Source: Chloroflexota bacterium
Lineage (GTDB): Bacteria > Chloroflexota > Anaerolineae > Anaerolineales > Anaerolineaceae
Direction of reading: 5' to 3'
Assembly (NCBI GenBank): GCA_019136175.1
Contig: JAGVUS010000369.1
Span: 1-14,006 of the forward strand
Length of the DNA: 14,006 nucleotides
Positions 1 through 7,255 of this stretch are shown here, one piece after another. A program made the position numbers and the translations under genes. The stretch's first letter is position 1, and every line of letters begins with the position of its first letter. The notes under the pieces are model-generated. The model was not told the DNA's origin, did not search any database, and saw only the letters and a program-made list of their open reading frames with translations.

Positions 1-1
1 T

Positions 2-622
2 ATCGCCGGGTTGGTCTATCAAGGCAGACAGGAAGCCATGTTCCCGGAAAAGGAGATCTATGCCCAGGGCGACCAGCCCGGTACACTGGCAGAAACACTG
101 GAAGGTGCGGATGTCTTTATCGGGGTATCGATTGCAAACATCCTGACAGCTGAAATGATCCAGCGGATGTGCCGGCAGCCCATCATCTTTGCGATGGCAA
201 ATCCCGATCCAGAAATTCCTTACGAAGTTGCCCAGAAGGCTCGCCCGGATGCAATTGTTGCCACCGGGCGCTCCGATTACCCTAACCAGATCAACAATGT
301 CCTCGGTTTTCCCTACATTTTTCGAGGTGCACTGGATGTTCATGCCCGTGCCATCAATGACGATATGAAAATTGCTGCATCCAATGCACTGGCAGCGCTG
401 GCAAAAGAACCTGTTCCGCAGGCAGTCTTAAAAGCTTACGGAGTCGATCACCTGGAATTTGGCATGGATTACATTGTCCCCAAACCGCTTGATGAGAGAG
501 TCTGCCTGTGGGAATCCCCCGCTGTTGCCAGGGCAGCCATGGAAACCGGGGTGGCACGCCGGATTATTGACCTGGATGAGTACCCCCGCCTGCTTTCCCA
601 GCGGCTCCTGAAATCATGCTAA
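2..622 (+). CDS. Malic enzyme (malate dehydrogenase, oxaloacetate-decarboxylating), 3' part only
   Basis: This is the C-terminal 206 residues of a malic enzyme, which oxidatively decarboxylates malate to pyruvate with NAD(P)+ in the cytoplasm. The frame is open to the left edge, so the true start lies outside the window; the TTG at 11 is not the start. Recognisable parts of the NAD-binding domain are ADVFIGVS, then FAMANPDPE, then ATGRSDYPNQINNVLGFP and FRGALDVHA, in the order usual for bacterial malic enzymes. The protein stops soon after DLDEYPRLL, so it is the short form without the phosphotransacetylase domain fused to MaeB-type enzymes. NAD or NADP preference cannot be read from this fragment. 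The stop is 9 bases before the next gene, so read-through transcription into it is likely. Confidence 0.95.
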   Translation: MAGLVYQGRQEAMFPEKEIYAQGDQPGTLAETLEGADVFIGVSIANILTAEMIQRMCRQPIIFAMANPDPEIPYEVAQKARPDAIVATGRSDYPNQINNVLGFPYIFRGALDVHARAINDDMKIAASNALAALAKEPVPQAVLKAYGVDHLEFGMDYIVPKPLDERVCLWESPAVARAAMETGVARRIIDLDEYPRLLSQRLLKSC

Positions 623-625
623 AAT
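620..625 (+). promoter_or_regulatory. Possible extended -10 box for a leaderless transcript of the 632 gene
   Basis: TAAAAT lies in the context TGCTAAAAT (617-625), an extended -10 pattern (TG, one base, then the hexamer). Only six bases separate it from the ATG at 632, and no Shine-Dalgarno sequence is visible there. If used, transcription would start at or next to the ATG. It overlaps the malic enzyme stop codon. This is an inference from pattern only; no good -35 is seen. Confidence 0.3.
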
Positions 626-631
626 AAACCC

Positions 632-1081
632 ATGGCAACTCCACCATCCCGTCCCAAGCCGCCCGTTAATCCAGTTCACCGCAGTCAGGTCACCTGGCAG
701 ATTGTGGTTCCAATGGCGTTGTTTGGCGCCCTCATCCTTGGGGCAGGGATATGGCTGGCAGTTACCGCCAGTGGTCACGTTTCACAAACATCCGCCCTGG
801 CAAGTACATCCCTGATTTTCATCCTTGCTCCAATCATCCTGGTTGGTGGAATAACTTTCCTTGTGGTTGTTGCAGGGATTTACCTGCTGGCAAAAGCATT
901 GAATATTATTCCCTTCTACACCCGGATTGCCCAGTTGTTCATCCAGCGGTTGGGAATCAATATTCATCTTCTTGCAGACCGCCTGGCAGCACCGGTGATG
1001 GTTGGCAGATCACGGATTGCTGGATGGAAAAAATTCTGGCAGCAGATTCGAAGCCTGGTCAAATTTAAGAAGGAATATTAG
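632..1081 (+). CDS. Small two-helix membrane protein of unknown function
   Basis: The gene encodes 149 residues and I do not recognise the family. A proline-rich N-terminus (residues 1-17, with PPSRPKPPVNP) is followed by a hydrophobic helix at about 23-45, a short Ser/Ala/Thr-rich loop, a second helix at about 62-88, and a basic C-terminal tail ending in KKFWQQIRSLVKFKKEY. The layout suggests an inner-membrane protein with both ends on the same side; the basic tail would favour the cytoplasm. The ATG at 632 is the only sensible start but has no Shine-Dalgarno sequence upstream. It lies between malic enzyme and a YtxH-like gene, all on the same strand with gaps of 9 and 5 bases, so cotranscription is likely. 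Coding status rests on length, helix pattern and tight packing. Confidence 0.75.
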   Translation: MATPPSRPKPPVNPVHRSQVTWQIVVPMALFGALILGAGIWLAVTASGHVSQTSALASTSLIFILAPIILVGGITFLVVVAGIYLLAKALNIIPFYTRIAQLFIQRLGINIHLLADRLAAPVMVGRSRIAGWKKFWQQIRSLVKFKKEY

Positions 1082-1086
1082 CCAAT

Positions 1087-1293
1087 ATGGAAAAATCATC
1101 CTGGAAAACCAAAACCCTGCTTCTTGGTGCCCTCATTGGTGCTGTTACCGGTCTGGTGGGTGCCTTTCTATTGGTACAGCGTGCAGAACAAAGCAAATCC
1201 TTGCCAAAAATTACTGCCGGTGAAGGTGTAAAAGTTGGTTTGGGAGTGCTTGGCATCCTGCGGATGCTGGCGGAGATGGTGGAGAAGCGTTAA
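1087..1293 (+). CDS. Small YtxH-like membrane protein
   Basis: The gene encodes 68 residues. A Gly/Ala-rich hydrophobic segment at about residues 10-30 (LLLGALIGAVTGLVGAFLL) follows a short basic start, and a second, shorter Gly/Leu-rich stretch at about 46-62 ends in a charged MVEKR tail. This resembles YtxH/gas-vesicle-protein-like small membrane proteins, whose biochemical role is poorly known and often linked with stress. The start at 1087 has an AAGGA about 12 bases upstream, inside the end of the preceding gene, which is longer spacing than usual. It follows the two-helix membrane protein by five bases, so the two probably form a pair. The family assignment is weaker than for the YtxH protein at 7028. 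Confidence 0.65.
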   Translation: MEKSSWKTKTLLLGALIGAVTGLVGAFLLVQRAEQSKSLPKITAGEGVKVGLGVLGILRMLAEMVEKR

Positions 1294-1348
1294 TCCTCCA
1301 CAGACAAAGGACGGAAGTTATCTTCCCATGTGGTTTGGGGGTGATTCG

Positions 1349-2316
1349 ATGAGCGATGAATCCATACCTCATCTGCGATTTCTGATTGCTGGTAAGTTGC
1401 ACCGGGATTTCATTCTGCGGTGGGTGCTGCCATCTGGGAGCAGAGCATCGGGTTGCTGGGGCGTATTCGGGAAGATATTCCCCCGGATTGGATAACAAAA
1501 ATATCACAGAAAGGGATGGATGTCCGGGGGGTTCATCCAACCCCCGCTCAAGGAGATTCCCGCCATTTCACCGGTTTTATCGATATGGATACGCGTACGC
1601 ACCGCGAACCATTTGCACAATACAGCCGCGCAAACCTTCCGTTTCCAAAAGAACTCCTAGGATACATTCACAATGACCCTGTCATCGACAGCCGGACGCA
1701 ATCCACCCCATTCACATTGCGTTTATCCGACATCCCCACCGGATACCTTGATTGCACAGCAGCTCATCTTGCCCCCCTGGATTTCCTTTCCCACTCCCTC
1801 GTTCCTCCCGCATTCCGCCAAGGCAGCATTAATACTATCACCATGGATCCTTCATCCAGTTACATGAATCCTGCCTTTTGGGATGATATTCCCGGCTTGT
1901 TAAAAGGGATTACAGCTTTCTTATGCTCGGAGGAAAAGCTCCGCAGCCTGTTCCAGGGACGGTCCAGCGATCCGTGGGAAATGGCAGAAGCACTGGCAGG
2001 ATATGGCTGTGAAATGATTGTAATCAAGCGCGGCAGCCGCGGGCAGTATCTTTATGACCACCGCGGCCGTGCCCGCTGGGTTATTCCTGCCTATCCTGCA
2101 AAGGCAGTCAATCCAGTTGGAGTCGGTGATGCCTTTTGTGGAGGTTTTCTGGCTGCCTATCGCACAAAATACAATCCATTTGAAGCTGCCCTTGCCGGAA
2201 ACATCTCCGCGTCCCTGGTGATTGAGGGGACTTCTCCCTTCTATGCCCTGGACGCCCTGCCGGCGCTGGCTTCTGCCCGATTGGAATTTTTACGCAATAC
2301 AGTCCGAAAAGCCTGA
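1349..2316 (+). pseudogene. PfkB-family carbohydrate/nucleoside kinase, broken by an internal deletion and frame change
   Basis: PfkB (ribokinase-family) enzymes phosphorylate sugars or nucleosides with ATP. The natural start is the ATG at 1349, seven bases after GGGGG, and reads MSDESIPHLRFLIAGKLHRDFIL. At about 1412-1420 the homologous reading moves to another frame (...SAVGAAIWEQSIGLLGR) and stays open to the stop at 2314-2316. The frame-2 reading runs on as unrelated sequence to 1495, while the downstream frame is closed by a TAA at 1393-1395. The proline/glycine segment with the first PfkB signature (the GG motif before YAA) is missing, so this is not a simple one-base error. The C-terminal signature is intact: VNPVGVGDAFCGG, whose Asp (codon 2128-2130) is the expected catalytic base. 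Translation from the GTG at 1420 would give 298 residues lacking the substrate-binding start, probably inactive. The lack of other stops suggests a recent lesion or an assembly error. Confidence 0.8.
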
Positions 2317-2320
2317 GGGA

Positions 2321-3493
2321 TTATTTCACCGGCTCCAGCCAGTAATTGGATCCCTGCCCTTCAGACGTCCAGCCAACTGGAGAGCCATCCCGCGCCCAGA
2401 CCGACCACCACAGCATGCCATCCGCACAAATCGGTAGATCGTGGGTAAGGATCAGTTCTTCTCCTGGGGTGGCTTGCCCCACCAGGATATTTGACAATCC
2501 GGGATAAGCCCGCACATTGTTGGGACCTCCCCCAAGTGTTACCCTGGCAAGCACCGAATGGGAAAGACGACTGGTTGGAGCACCATCACAGGATGGAGGA
2601 GATGGCGGAACTGTATACGCAAGGAATGAATCCATCAAGGAATTACCGTACACCAATCCGGTCATCTCCCCGATGCCGACCAAATATTCCCCGCCGCTCT
2701 TGTCCTCAACCATCAACATCCCTTCTGAATTTGCCATGAACTCACCCCATCCAGTCATGGAATAAAAATTTCCATTTTCTTCAACCCTGTACGCGCCAAC
2801 CACAACCACATCATGGGGAACCAGTCCGTAAAAGAAAACCTGGTGATCTGCTGCTTTGACCACGACCGGTTTTTCGGGGGGATATACCGTAAACTGATGT
2901 TCCAATGTGCCGCTCTCACCAGTAAATGTAATTGTATACATCCCCAGGATGCTGCCATATCCAAACTGGTGGTATGCATTTACACCGAAATCATCCGAAT
3001 TCGTCTGGGTGGAGATTTCCTGTGTCCCATCCGGATGGGTAAGTGTGATGGTCACCAGCTCTCCCGAACCCCATCCACAGGTGTTGAAATCCGTCCCAAC
3101 AAACCGTTCTCCGGGAATTGTTACCTCGTTGACTGGAGGAAAACTGAATCCAAGTGTTGTTACACCAAAACAGTCATTCCTGCCCTCATAACCGGTGGGC
3201 ACAATCCAGGCTCCATCACGTAATTTTTCCGGGTAGCCGTCTGTTGGCAGGATGGTATGAACCGTCAATCCATCAGGCGCGACAAACCTTTCATTAGCCA
3301 TCATTTCCGTTGGGGAAATCGTTGTCTCGTTCACCATCGGCGTGATGTAAATCACAGTTACCTGAGGCTGAACATTCGGCTCCGCGGATGGAATGGTCTG
3401 TGTCTCCAAATTCCTTGCCAGCGATGGAATGGAACATGCAGCAGAAAGGATGGCAACCAGGAACAGGATCAGAACAGGGGTATGGCGGCGCAT
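2321..3493 (-). CDS. Secreted lipoprotein with C-terminal bacterial SH3-like domain
   Basis: The gene encodes 390 residues. A basic start (MRRH), a hydrophobic stretch at 6-19 and Cys20 in ILSAAC look like a lipoprotein signal, although Ser rather than Leu at -3 is suboptimal. A Thr/Pro/Glu-rich linker (about 25-65) precedes a beta-rich region with an Ig-like feel at about 125-205 (ending HQFTVYPPEKPV), a second beta-rich region at about 210-295, and an SH3b-like domain at about 312-390 (VRAYPGLSN... GQATPGEEL... WWSVWARDGSPVGW). Such domains often bind cell-wall or surface polymers; the actual ligand is unknown. The start has GAGGAG eight bases upstream (3502-3507). It is read towards the broken kinase, with only four bases between the two stops. 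It lies 102 bases after the transglutaminase and has its own likely promoter. Confidence 0.88.
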   Translation of the reverse strand: MRRHTPVLILFLVAILSAACSIPSLARNLETQTIPSAEPNVQPQVTVIYITPMVNETTISPTEMMANERFVAPDGLTVHTILPTDGYPEKLRDGAWIVPTGYEGRNDCFGVTTLGFSFPPVNEVTIPGERFVGTDFNTCGWGSGELVTITLTHPDGTQEISTQTNSDDFGVNAYHQFGYGSILGMYTITFTGESGTLEHQFTVYPPEKPVVVKAADHQVFFYGLVPHDVVVVGAYRVEENGNFYSMTGWGEFMANSEGMLMVEDKSGGEYLVGIGEMTGLVYGNSLMDSFLAYTVPPSPPSCDGAPTSRLSHSVLARVTLGGGPNNVRAYPGLSNILVGQATPGEELILTHDLPICADGMLWWSVWARDGSPVGWTSEGQGSNYWLEPVK

Positions 3494-3522
3494 GAATTCT
3501 TCTCCTCAAAGTGATTAGGGTA

Positions 3523-3551
3523 ATCTTACCAACATCCCAAACCGGATGCAA
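3523..3551 (-). promoter_or_regulatory. Likely promoter of the SH3-domain lipoprotein gene
   Basis: On the minus strand TTGCAT (3546-3551) and TAAGAT (3523-3528) are separated by exactly 17 bases, about 30 bases before the ATG at 3493. The -10 matches the sigma-70 consensus at four of six bases and the -35 at three of six, so this is a moderate candidate. The 102-base gap here (3494-3595) otherwise holds only a weak inverted repeat, CAGGAT/ATCCTG at 3553-3575, with no U tract. Confidence 0.4.
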
Positions 3552-3595
3552 GCAGGATTGTACGCAACCATCCTGGAAATGGAAAACCGAATAAA

Positions 3596-5965
3596 CTAAT
3601 CGGTAAAGCGCTCCATGGAGCGGTTCAGCAGGTTTTGCAGCCAGGCTTGCATCGTCAATTTCCGGATATCCCGGGCTGCCTGGACAGCCTTCCCGGCATC
3701 ACCCTCAAACTGCCCATAGACGGACTGGTGGTATTCCGAAAGCAATACGCCCGCCGCTTCCTCGACCTGCGGAAGGGCAGTAATGAGAAGCCGGATTTTC
3801 TCTGCAGGAGTTTGGGCAGGATGGACCGGTTGCTTTAACCGGCGCAGGGATTTTTCCACGACAAGGAAGGCTTTTTCAACAGGAAGCAGTCTGGCTTCAT
3901 CCGCTTTTCGGTGAAGCCAACCCGGAACCACCCAGCCGGTACGTACCAGGAATTTTTCAGCCATGATAGGGACAGGAGGCAGCTTTGGTATCTTGATAAT
4001 TTTCCTGCGAGTTAACCAAATCCCAACCATCACCAGGACAAGGATGATTCCAATCGGATATGCCCAGCCACTGCCTGTCCTGGTTTCTTCCTCCACGGCA
4101 ATCTCCGGGACAAATTCCGGTTCTTCCATGGCATCACCCCCGGTGGGATTTTCCAGCGGACCCCGGTTGCGCCAGTCACGCATTTCCTCCTCAAAATCAA
4201 AAGAGGTGCCATTGACACCGCTGAAAAGGTCGGTGGGACGGAAAATGGCAGGTAAACCGGCGGTGGGCTCAAATTCCACCCACCCAATGTCATCAAAATA
4301 CACTTCCGGCCAGGCATGGCTGTGCTTGGCAAGCACCTGGAAGGCTTTGGGGTTATCAGTTGGTTCCCCCTGTGCATAGCCCACCACAAGCCGTGCAGGG
4401 ATTCCAATGGATCTCAACATCAGGACTTCGGCAGTCGCATAATAATTGCAATATCCCTCTTTTTGTTCAAAGAGGAACCACTCGATCGGATCCGTCCGGC
4501 GCGGCGGTTCCGGGATAATCTCTTTATAGGTCATATTATCCCGTAAATAGTAGGTGATTGCCACCACCTTGTCGTACTGGGTCTCTTTTTGAAAGGCAAT
4601 TTCACGCGCCAGCTTGGCAATTCGTTCTGGAAAATCATCCGGTAATTGCAAATACGTTTCCCGCACCCAAAGCGGATATTCTGATCCGGACTTGCGGAGT
4701 TGTTCCACGGATGGGGAAGCCAGGGAAGATGTCACCTGGTAAATTTCGCCTTGTGGGATCAAGGGATCCATTTCCACGGCAACAATATCCAGCCCTGCCG
4801 AACCAATGGGCTGGAGGACGGCTTTCATGGGCAGGCTTGCCTGCCTTAGAACCCCGGGGGAAATTAATAAATTCATGTTAATCTGGGTGGTGAATTGAAA
4901 GCCAACCTCCGTCCGTCCTTCCCACAATTGGGGAAGAGCCAGCGGAGACGAGTTTTCCGGAATATAGGCTGTGTCTCGTATTGTCGAATTCCACTCACCA
5001 TCCTCATATTGGTTATAACTGCGCGCCCGCCAGTATCGGGAATAATACAGGGTGTTTGGATCCCGTTCCCCCAATTCCTCAGCGATAAATACCATCCGCT
5101 CATCGTTGGGCTGACCGGTTCCCAACGCCAGGTCATCGCCAAAGGTCAGCACATCCACTCGGGATGGTCCCTGCAGGGGAGCAACAATATTGGAAAATCG
5201 ATCCCGGATTTCCTTCAGCCAATCGCTCAGTTCGGCATGCGCAGCCGTGCCAGGCGAGAGTGCCTCGGTAATCAGTGGCAAATTCCAGGCAAAAATCACC
5301 AGAACCAGCCCCATGACCAGGGCACTCCGACCCAGGTTATAACCGGTGTCCTGCTCCACCTGGACACCTGCTTTTTCCCACCGGTGCGCAGATTGTTGAA
5401 AATAGACCAATGCAATCAAGAGGATCAGAAAGAGGGTAAAAACCGCCGCATAGATTCCAGAGCGGGATAGTGGGGCAATATAAAATTCAACCACATAGGT
5501 TGTAATTGCAATCACAGCCAGCGGGATCCATGGTTTGCCATGGCGCGTCATGTGATAACCCGCCAGGAGACTGGCAATCCAGTAGATCAACCCCATCGCC
5601 CAGAGAAACAGGATGGGATCAGTGACAGGTTCGTTGCGAAAAAACTGCCCAAGCGTCAATTCCAGCCGGATACCCATGCCTTGATAGCGCGCCAGCCACT
5701 CCAACCCCTTGCCTGCCGTGCTGACCCACACCCACGGGACAATTGCCAGTGAGTATAGCATGGCAATCAATGCAACCCAACCTGGCTTGAACCGGCTTTG
5801 CCCCAGCGCAAGCCCCAGCAGGACGGCAATCAGTGCCAGAAAATAGACATTTCCCAGATGCTCCGCCCAATCTGTTGCTTCCAGGCGGGCAGCCGAAATG
5901 AGAATCGCTGTGACCAGGCAAAATACAGCCGGAAAGTTCCACCAACGTTTTTGGTTCTCAGGCAT
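3596..5965 (-). CDS. TgpA-like membrane transglutaminase (DUF3488-type N-terminus, transglutaminase core, DUF4129-like tail)
   Basis: The gene encodes 789 residues. About seven hydrophobic helices fill residues 12-229, followed by a large outside domain, another helix at about 633-652 (YPIGIILVLVMVGIWL) and a roughly 135-residue cytoplasmic tail with conserved Leu/Glu helices. The transglutaminase-like core shows GYCNYYA with nucleophile Cys506, HSHAWPEV with His550, and GWVEFEPTAG, where Glu566 replaces the more usual Asp. Members of this family are thiol enzymes or peptidase-like proteins acting at the outer face of the membrane; the substrate is unknown. The frame stays open upstream to 6244, but that part is antisense to the PAP2 gene, so I start at the ATG 5965 (MPENQKRWW), just before the first helix. 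No Shine-Dalgarno is present there. The MoxR ATPase and DUF58 genes that often accompany this family are absent. Confidence 0.92.
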   Translation of the reverse strand: MPENQKRWWNFPAVFCLVTAILISAARLEATDWAEHLGNVYFLALIAVLLGLALGQSRFKPGWVALIAMLYSLAIVPWVWVSTAGKGLEWLARYQGMGIRLELTLGQFFRNEPVTDPILFLWAMGLIYWIASLLAGYHMTRHGKPWIPLAVIAITTYVVEFYIAPLSRSGIYAAVFTLFLILLIALVYFQQSAHRWEKAGVQVEQDTGYNLGRSALVMGLVLVIFAWNLPLITEALSPGTAAHAELSDWLKEIRDRFSNIVAPLQGPSRVDVLTFGDDLALGTGQPNDERMVFIAEELGERDPNTLYYSRYWRARSYNQYEDGEWNSTIRDTAYIPENSSPLALPQLWEGRTEVGFQFTTQINMNLLISPGVLRQASLPMKAVLQPIGSAGLDIVAVEMDPLIPQGEIYQVTSSLASPSVEQLRKSGSEYPLWVRETYLQLPDDFPERIAKLAREIAFQKETQYDKVVAITYYLRDNMTYKEIIPEPPRRTDPIEWFLFEQKEGYCNYYATAEVLMLRSIGIPARLVVGYAQGEPTDNPKAFQVLAKHSHAWPEVYFDDIGWVEFEPTAGLPAIFRPTDLFSGVNGTSFDFEEEMRDWRNRGPLENPTGGDAMEEPEFVPEIAVEEETRTGSGWAYPIGIILVLVMVGIWLTRRKIIKIPKLPPVPIMAEKFLVRTGWVVPGWLHRKADEARLLPVEKAFLVVEKSLRRLKQPVHPAQTPAEKIRLLITALPQVEEAAGVLLSEYHQSVYGQFEGDAGKAVQAARDIRKLTMQAWLQNLLNRSMERFTD

Positions 5966-5971
5966 GGTTTG

Positions 5972-6001
5972 AGTGTACAATATAAAATAACAGATCGTCA
6001 A
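5972..6001 (-). promoter_or_regulatory. Likely promoter of the transglutaminase gene, placed for a leaderless mRNA
   Basis: On the minus strand TTGACG (5996-6001, five of six to consensus) and TACACT (5972-5977, four of six) are separated by 18 bases. The -10 ends six bases before the ATG at 5965, so transcription would start at about the ATG, and no ribosome binding site lies between. The whole divergent gap is 51 bases (5966-6016). A + strand promoter for the PAP2 gene must share it; TACAAT (5976-5981) is one candidate but lacks a convincing -35. Confidence 0.4.
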
Positions 6002-6016
6002 TACCCTGGAGATGTT

Positions 6017-7015
6017 ATGGATACTGTCTGGCAGTTGGAGATCAACCTTACCCTGTTCCTGCAAAATCTGGGCTCCTGGTTGAACACTCCCATGGAATTC
6101 TTCACATTCCTGGGGAGTGAATATGCATTCCTTGCCTTGATGCCCCTGTTCTATTGGTCGGTCGATTCTGCCACCGGTCTGCGGATTGGCTTGATGCTGC
6201 TGATCAGCAATGGGCTGAATACACCATTGAAATTTCTCTTCCATTCCCCCCGCCCCTACTGGATTGATCCCAACGTCATCGCGCTATCGTCTGAGACCTC
6301 ATTTGGAATGCCTTCCGGTCATGCCCAAATGGCAGCAAGCATCTGGGGCACCCTGGCAGCCAGCCTGAAACGCCGCTGGTTGACCATTGTCTTGATTTTT
6401 ATGATCCTGATGATTGGCATTTCCCGGATATACCTTGGCGTGCATTTCACCAGCGATGTCCTGGTTGGATGGGCAATCGGCGTCCTGCTGCTGGTTGTCT
6501 TCCTCTCCCTGGAAAAACGGGTGGCTGCCTGGTTCACCAGGAAAAACACAGAGGAGAGAATAGTCTACTCCATAGCCATTTCTTTCGTCTTCATCCTGTT
6601 ACCCCTTTTAATCCGTTTTTTCCTGCAAAAATGGGAAATGCCAGCGGAGTGGATTGCCAATGCAATCGCAGCCGCCCCGGACCATCCGCCAGCCCCCTTT
6701 AACCTGGGCGGGACAATCAGTATTGCGGGCACCCTTTTGGGCACGCTGGCGGGATTAGTTTTCCAACTCAAGCGAAATGGTATGTTTGATGCCACCGGCG
6801 CCCCCTGGCAGCGGATTCTGCGGTACCTGGTTGGAATGGCAGGGATGCTGCTCATCTGGTCTGGATTGGATCTGCTCTTCCCCGGCGGAGAAAGCATCCT
6901 GGCGCTGATCCTGCGGTATGTACGCTACGCGCTGACCGGCTTTTGGATGACCGGTTTGGCACCCCTGGTATTCCAGGTGTTAAAATTATCCAACCCGCCT
7001 ACCAGGAAATCATAG
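6017..7015 (+). CDS. PAP2-superfamily membrane phosphatase
   Basis: The gene encodes 332 residues. The three PAP2 phosphatase motifs are complete: KFLFHSPRP (Lys72, Arg79, Pro80), PSGH (99-102) and SRIYLGVHFTSD (Ser136, Arg137, His143, Asp147). His143 would form the phosphoenzyme and His102 act as the acid. Helices occur at about 36-50, 56-70, 104-118, 122-139, 145-164, then 184-203, 234-250, 267-283 and 294-322, so the C-terminal half adds a membrane region beyond the core. Family members remove phosphate from phosphatidic acid, undecaprenyl pyrophosphate or similar membrane lipids; which one cannot be told here. The start at 6017 has GGAG five bases upstream; the open frame further left is antisense to the transglutaminase gene. 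A YtxH gene follows 12 bases after the stop with a strong ribosome site. Confidence 0.93.
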   Translation: MDTVWQLEINLTLFLQNLGSWLNTPMEFFTFLGSEYAFLALMPLFYWSVDSATGLRIGLMLLISNGLNTPLKFLFHSPRPYWIDPNVIALSSETSFGMPSGHAQMAASIWGTLAASLKRRWLTIVLIFMILMIGISRIYLGVHFTSDVLVGWAIGVLLLVVFLSLEKRVAAWFTRKNTEERIVYSIAISFVFILLPLLIRFFLQKWEMPAEWIANAIAAAPDHPPAPFNLGGTISIAGTLLGTLAGLVFQLKRNGMFDATGAPWQRILRYLVGMAGMLLIWSGLDLLFPGGESILALILRYVRYALTGFWMTGLAPLVFQVLKLSNPPTRKS

Positions 7016-7027
7016 AAGGAGTTAACC

Positions 7028-7255
7028 ATGCGAAGATTCACATCATTTTTATTGGGGTTGTTTACCGGGGCTGTTTTAGGCAGCGCTCTTGGCTTGCTGC
7101 TGACTCCTGAATCCGGGTCGGATTTCCGCAACCGCGTCCAGGGATTCCTGACCAAGCTTAAAACCGAAGTGCAACAGGCGATGACGGAACGGCGCGCAGA
7201 GTTGGAAACCGAATTGGAAAACCTGCGGAATCCAACCCAACCGCCCCAGGCTTAA
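7028..7255 (+). CDS. YtxH-domain small membrane protein
   Basis: The gene encodes 75 residues. A basic start (MRRF) leads into a Gly/Ala/Leu-rich membrane helix at about 6-26, then the typical YtxH turn LLLTPESGSDFRNRV (about 23-37), followed by a charged amphipathic or coiled-coil helix at about 38-66 rich in Glu, Arg and Gln, and a Pro/Gln tail. The role of YtxH proteins is poorly defined; they are small and membrane-attached. AAGGAG at 7016-7021, six bases before the ATG, is a strong ribosome site and makes this start secure. It is probably cotranscribed with the PAP2 gene. Its stop codon (7253-7255) directly abuts the stop of guaB on the other strand, with no spacer. Confidence 0.88.
   Translation: MRRFTSFLLGLFTGAVLGSALGLLLTPESGSDFRNRVQGFLTKLKTEVQQAMTERRAELETELENLRNPTQPPQA

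Noticed and set aside
1349..1500. Programmed ribosomal frameshift in the kinase
   Set aside because: No slippery sequence is visible and a conserved segment is missing, so a deletion explains the data better.
3553..3575. Inverted repeat CAGGAT/ATCCTG after the transglutaminase stop, considered as a terminator
   Set aside because: Only six pairs with an 11-base loop and no T tract on the reading strand.
4895..5470. Open frame of 191 codons antisense to the transglutaminase
   Set aside because: It is rich in Gln, Arg and Pro with no domain, as expected for the antisense of a membrane/beta-rich gene.
5798..6016. N-terminal extension of the PAP2 frame
   Set aside because: It is antisense to the transglutaminase start and codes for unrelated basic sequence; GGAG before 6017 supports the shorter protein.
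5966..6244. N-terminal extension of the transglutaminase frame by 93 residues
   Set aside because: It is polar, lacks family features and is antisense to the conserved start of the PAP2 gene; the ATG at 5965 lies just before the first membrane helix.
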